DNA of 32,111 bases from Burkholderiales bacterium (GTDB taxonomy: Bacteria > Pseudomonadota > Gammaproteobacteria > Burkholderiales > Burkholderiaceae_E): positions 1 to 32,111 of the forward strand of contig RPRK01000035.1 of the NCBI GenBank assembly GCA_003818495.1, read 5' to 3'. The notes under the pieces were generated by a model that saw only the letters and a list, made by a program, of their open reading frames with translations, was not told the DNA's origin and searched no databases. Shown one piece after another: positions 29,540 through 32,111 of this stretch. How positions within the stretch are numbered: position 1 is the stretch's first letter; every line of letters begins with the position of its first letter. The position numbers were made by a program, and so were the translations under genes.

Positions 29540-29560
29540 GCCGCGGCCCCGCGCCGCGGC
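29540..29560. terminator. Second hairpin in the same convergent intergenic region
   Basis: GCCGCGG (29540-29546) - 7 nt - CCGCGGC (29554-29560). Confidence 0.45.
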
Positions 29561-29566
29561 GTGCGC

Positions 29567-30442
29567 TCACCAGGGCACGAGGCGGGCGACGTCGACGACG
29601 CGGGCATCGGCCGCGTCGATCAGGACGGTACCGTCGCCGGCGGGGCCGCGCAGCGGCAGGTAGCGCAGCCGTGCCTCGGGCAGACCGCTGCGCGAGACGA
29701 GCTCGTCGATCTGGGCGAGGCGGGTCGGGTTCAGCGCCCGCAGCCGGGCGATCGGCAGCGCGCGCTCGAGCGCGATGGCCGACTCGCTCGCGTAGTCGAC
29801 GTAGAGCTTGGGATGGTGCTGCACGTCGCGACCCTGGGTGAGGGCCTCGAACGCGATGCGCATCTGCTCCTGCACCTCGGTGGGCTGCCGCGCGGCCACC
29901 CAGCGCGGACGCATCGGATCCATCGTCGCGTGCGGGTTGTCCGCGCCCGCCTGGCGGTCCGCGTCGCGCAGGTCCGCCGGCGCCGTCACCTCGAATCGGT
30001 CCTTCACCAGCACCACGAAGGCGGGGCGACCGACGTACAGCGTATGGACGCCGTAGGCGAGCGCGGCCAGCTGCAGCACGAAGATCGTCGCGAGGTCCCA
30101 CTTGAGGCGGGGCTTGCGACGGTCGTAGACGATCAGGGTGAAGAGCGGGCCGACGATCACGTCGACGCCGACGACGATCCACATGATCGCCCCGACGCCG
30201 AAGAGGTGCGCCATCGGACTCGGGTACCACGCGCCGAACACCAGCGCCGAGACCAGCGCGACGACCGCCACGCACACCAGCAGGTGCAGGCCCGCCGCGC
30301 GCAGGCGCTCGCGCAGGCCGCCGCCGGCGGGGACCTCGGGCGGTCGGGGGACGGCGAGCCCGGCGATGTCGACGGCCATCGGACGGGTCTGTTCGCCGGG
30401 GGACGGTTCGGCACTGCGATCGAGGACGACGCGACGGAGCAT
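29567..30442 (-). CDS. TfpX/TfpZ-family type IV pilin accessory membrane protein
   Basis: LRERLRAAGLHLLVCVAVVALVSALVFGAWYPSPMAHLFGVGAIMWIVVGVDVIVGPLFTLIVYDRRKPRLKWDLATIFVLQLAALAYGVHTLYVGRPAFVVLVKDRFEV. Start ambiguous (30442 or 30379). Confidence 0.82.
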   Translation of the reverse strand: MLRRVVLDRSAEPSPGEQTRPMAVDIAGLAVPRPPEVPAGGGLRERLRAAGLHLLVCVAVVALVSALVFGAWYPSPMAHLFGVGAIMWIVVGVDVIVGPLFTLIVYDRRKPRLKWDLATIFVLQLAALAYGVHTLYVGRPAFVVLVKDRFEVTAPADLRDADRQAGADNPHATMDPMRPRWVAARQPTEVQEQMRIAFEALTQGRDVQHHPKLYVDYASESAIALERALPIARLRALNPTRLAQIDELVSRSGLPEARLRYLPLRGPAGDGTVLIDAADARVVDVARLVPW

Positions 30443-30490
30443 TCGAATTGGGCAGGCGCAGCAGTCGTGATCCGACGATTCTAGGAGCGG

Positions 30491-30509
30491 GGGTCGGGGC
30501 CGCCGACCC
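30491..30509. terminator. Candidate hairpin terminator between the GT2 gene and the TfpZ-like gene
   Basis: GGGTCGG (30491-30497) - GGCCG - CCGACCC (30503-30509). Confidence 0.4.
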
Positions 30510-30583
30510 GGACCGATGGACGGCCGACACCGGGCATTCGACCGGAGCGGATGCGGCGCATCACGCCACACCCGCCGTCGCGG

Positions 30584-31855
30584 TCAGCCGCCTGCGGCCC
30601 TCACGCGAGGCGCCGTGTCGAGCGTCGATGCGTGCGGCAGCGCGCGCGGCTGGTTGACGAAGCTCAGCACGAAGCTCGCGGCCAGGCACTCCGCGCCGGC
30701 CAGCATCAGCGTCGCCGCGGGGATCGCCGCGCGCATCGTGCGCGACGGATCGAGCCCGGCGAGCCCCACCTGCGTCCACTCGAGCACCGACATCACGGCG
30801 GCGCCGAACCCGAGCCCCATCAGCGCGAGGCCGGCCAGCAGCCCGCGCTCGAGCGTGAAGACCCGCATCATCGCGGCGTACCCGGGGCCGCGCGGCAGGT
30901 GGCCGGCGGCCACGCCGACGGCCTTGGTGATCACCGCGAGCAGCGTGAGCTGCAGGCCGAGGATCGATGCGGTGGCGGTGTAGAGCAGCGTGTGGATGTC
31001 GAGCCCGACGCCACCGATGCGGACGGGTCCGACGGTCAGCACCAACGACGCGAGCGAACCGACGGCGAGCAGCGCGAGCCCCGGGTAGAGCAGCAGCCAG
31101 CGGGGGCTGAACATCAGCAGCAGCCGCAGGTGCCGCCAGCCGTCGCGCCAGCTGCGCAGGTGCGGCGGGCGGTCGCGACCGTCGCGCGCCAGCGTCGTCG
31201 GCACCTCCTCGATGCGCAGGCCGGCCAGACTCGCGCGCATCACCATCTCGCTGGCGAACTCCATCCCCGGAGACGTCAGCCCGAGCGCGAGGACCGCCTC
31301 GCGATCGAACGCACGCAGCCCGCAGTGGAAGTCGCCGATGTCGGTGGGGAACAGCATCCGGCCGATGAACGACAGCACCGGATTGCCCAGCCACCGGTGC
31401 AGCCGGGGCATGGCACCGGGCTCGATGCCGCCGGCGAACCGGTTGCCCATGACGAGGTGGGCGCCGGCCTGCAGCCGCTCGACGAAGCCGTCGAGCCGCT
31501 CGAAGTCGTAGCTGTCGTCGGCGTCGCCCATCACCACCCAGCGGCCGCGCGCGGCGCGCAGGCCGCCCGCGATCGCGGCGCCGTAGCCCCGCTCGGCCAC
31601 GTGCACGACACGCGCGCCGGCGGCGATGGCGAGCTCGGGCGAACCGTCGGTCGAACCGTTGTCGGCGACGATCACCTCGCCGGGAAGCCCGCTGCGGGCC
31701 ATGAACGCGCGGGCGCGGGCGATGCAGGCCGCAACTGTCAGGGCCTCGTTCAGGCACGGCATCACCACCGACAGCACCGGCGGCGGCACGACCGTCCGCG
31801 GCGCGGAGCTCGCGACGTGGGCGCTCGGATCGACGGACGGGACGGCAATGCGCAT
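30584..31855 (-). CDS. DPM1-like family 2 glycosyltransferase with C-terminal membrane region
   Basis: LSVVMPCLNEALTVAACI, VIVADNGSTDGS, GYGAAIAGGLRAARGRWVVMGDADDSYDF, GNPVLSFIGRMLFPTDIGDFHCGLRAFDRE, then hydrophobic segments. Start trimmed to ATG 31855. Confidence 0.88.
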   Translation of the reverse strand: MRIAVPSVDPSAHVASSAPRTVVPPPVLSVVMPCLNEALTVAACIARARAFMARSGLPGEVIVADNGSTDGSPELAIAAGARVVHVAERGYGAAIAGGLRAARGRWVVMGDADDSYDFERLDGFVERLQAGAHLVMGNRFAGGIEPGAMPRLHRWLGNPVLSFIGRMLFPTDIGDFHCGLRAFDREAVLALGLTSPGMEFASEMVMRASLAGLRIEEVPTTLARDGRDRPPHLRSWRDGWRHLRLLLMFSPRWLLLYPGLALLAVGSLASLVLTVGPVRIGGVGLDIHTLLYTATASILGLQLTLLAVITKAVGVAAGHLPRGPGYAAMMRVFTLERGLLAGLALMGLGFGAAVMSVLEWTQVGLAGLDPSRTMRAAIPAATLMLAGAECLAASFVLSFVNQPRALPHASTLDTAPRVRAAGG

Positions 31856-31998
31856 CGGAGGGCTCGGGAACGGTCCGCCGATCTTGTCCGATCGACCGCT
31901 GCCGTTCAGCCGTAGACCGCCGAACGGGCCCCGGACGAGGCCGCGCGGCCCGCGATGCGGCAACTCCGGTCCACACCCTCCCGTCCACACGCCGCGCG

Positions 31999-32111
31999 TC
32001 AGGCGCGATCGCGGAACTGCACGGCGCGCAGCGTGCGCAGCTGCGCCAGCCAGATCGAGGGCGGCACCCAGCAGGCGGTGCGCCACGCCAGCCGCAGGAA
32101 GCGGCCGAGCG
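31999..32111 (-). CDS. C-terminal fragment of a CDS running off the window; product unknown
   Basis: Minus-strand frame ..LRLAWRTACWVPPSIWLAQLRTLRAVQFRDRA* with stop at 31999-32001. Too short to identify. Confidence 0.45.
   Translation of the reverse strand, partial: LGRFLRLAWRTACWVPPSIWLAQLRTLRAVQFRDRA

Overview
This very GC-rich window looks like a proteobacterial (probably betaproteobacterial) chromosomal segment dominated by conserved genes. I saw no mobile element, CRISPR array, tRNA or rRNA. From left to right it contains: a polysaccharide/O-antigen block (fused double GT2, flippase, WecA-like GT4, CapD/WbpM-like epimerase); apaH and an acyltransferase; dTDP-L-rhamnose genes rfbBAC with divergent rfbD; the cluster yqgE-ruvX-pyrR-pyrB-pyrC'; a photolyase; a degenerate HD-GYP protein; the Pil-Chp chemosensory operon pilG-pilH-pilI-pilJ-chpA; a rubredoxin too short for the supplied ORF track; thiE; a TfpX/TfpZ-like pilin accessory membrane protein; and a DPM1-like GT2. 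I did not find a wholly new multi-gene system. The best leads are: (i) a nested inverted repeat that holds both stop codons of the convergent HD-GYP/chpA pair; (ii) an interlocked divergent promoter between yqgE and the photolyase; (iii) a 9/18-nt expanding repeat coding an acidic linker in ChpA; (iv) a 10-bp x5 tandem repeat starting in the rfbD stop codon; (v) a 'dihydroorotase' that has lost nearly all metal ligands; (vi) an HD-GYP protein whose HD is replaced by MN. All calls come from reading the sequence. No searches or folding were run.
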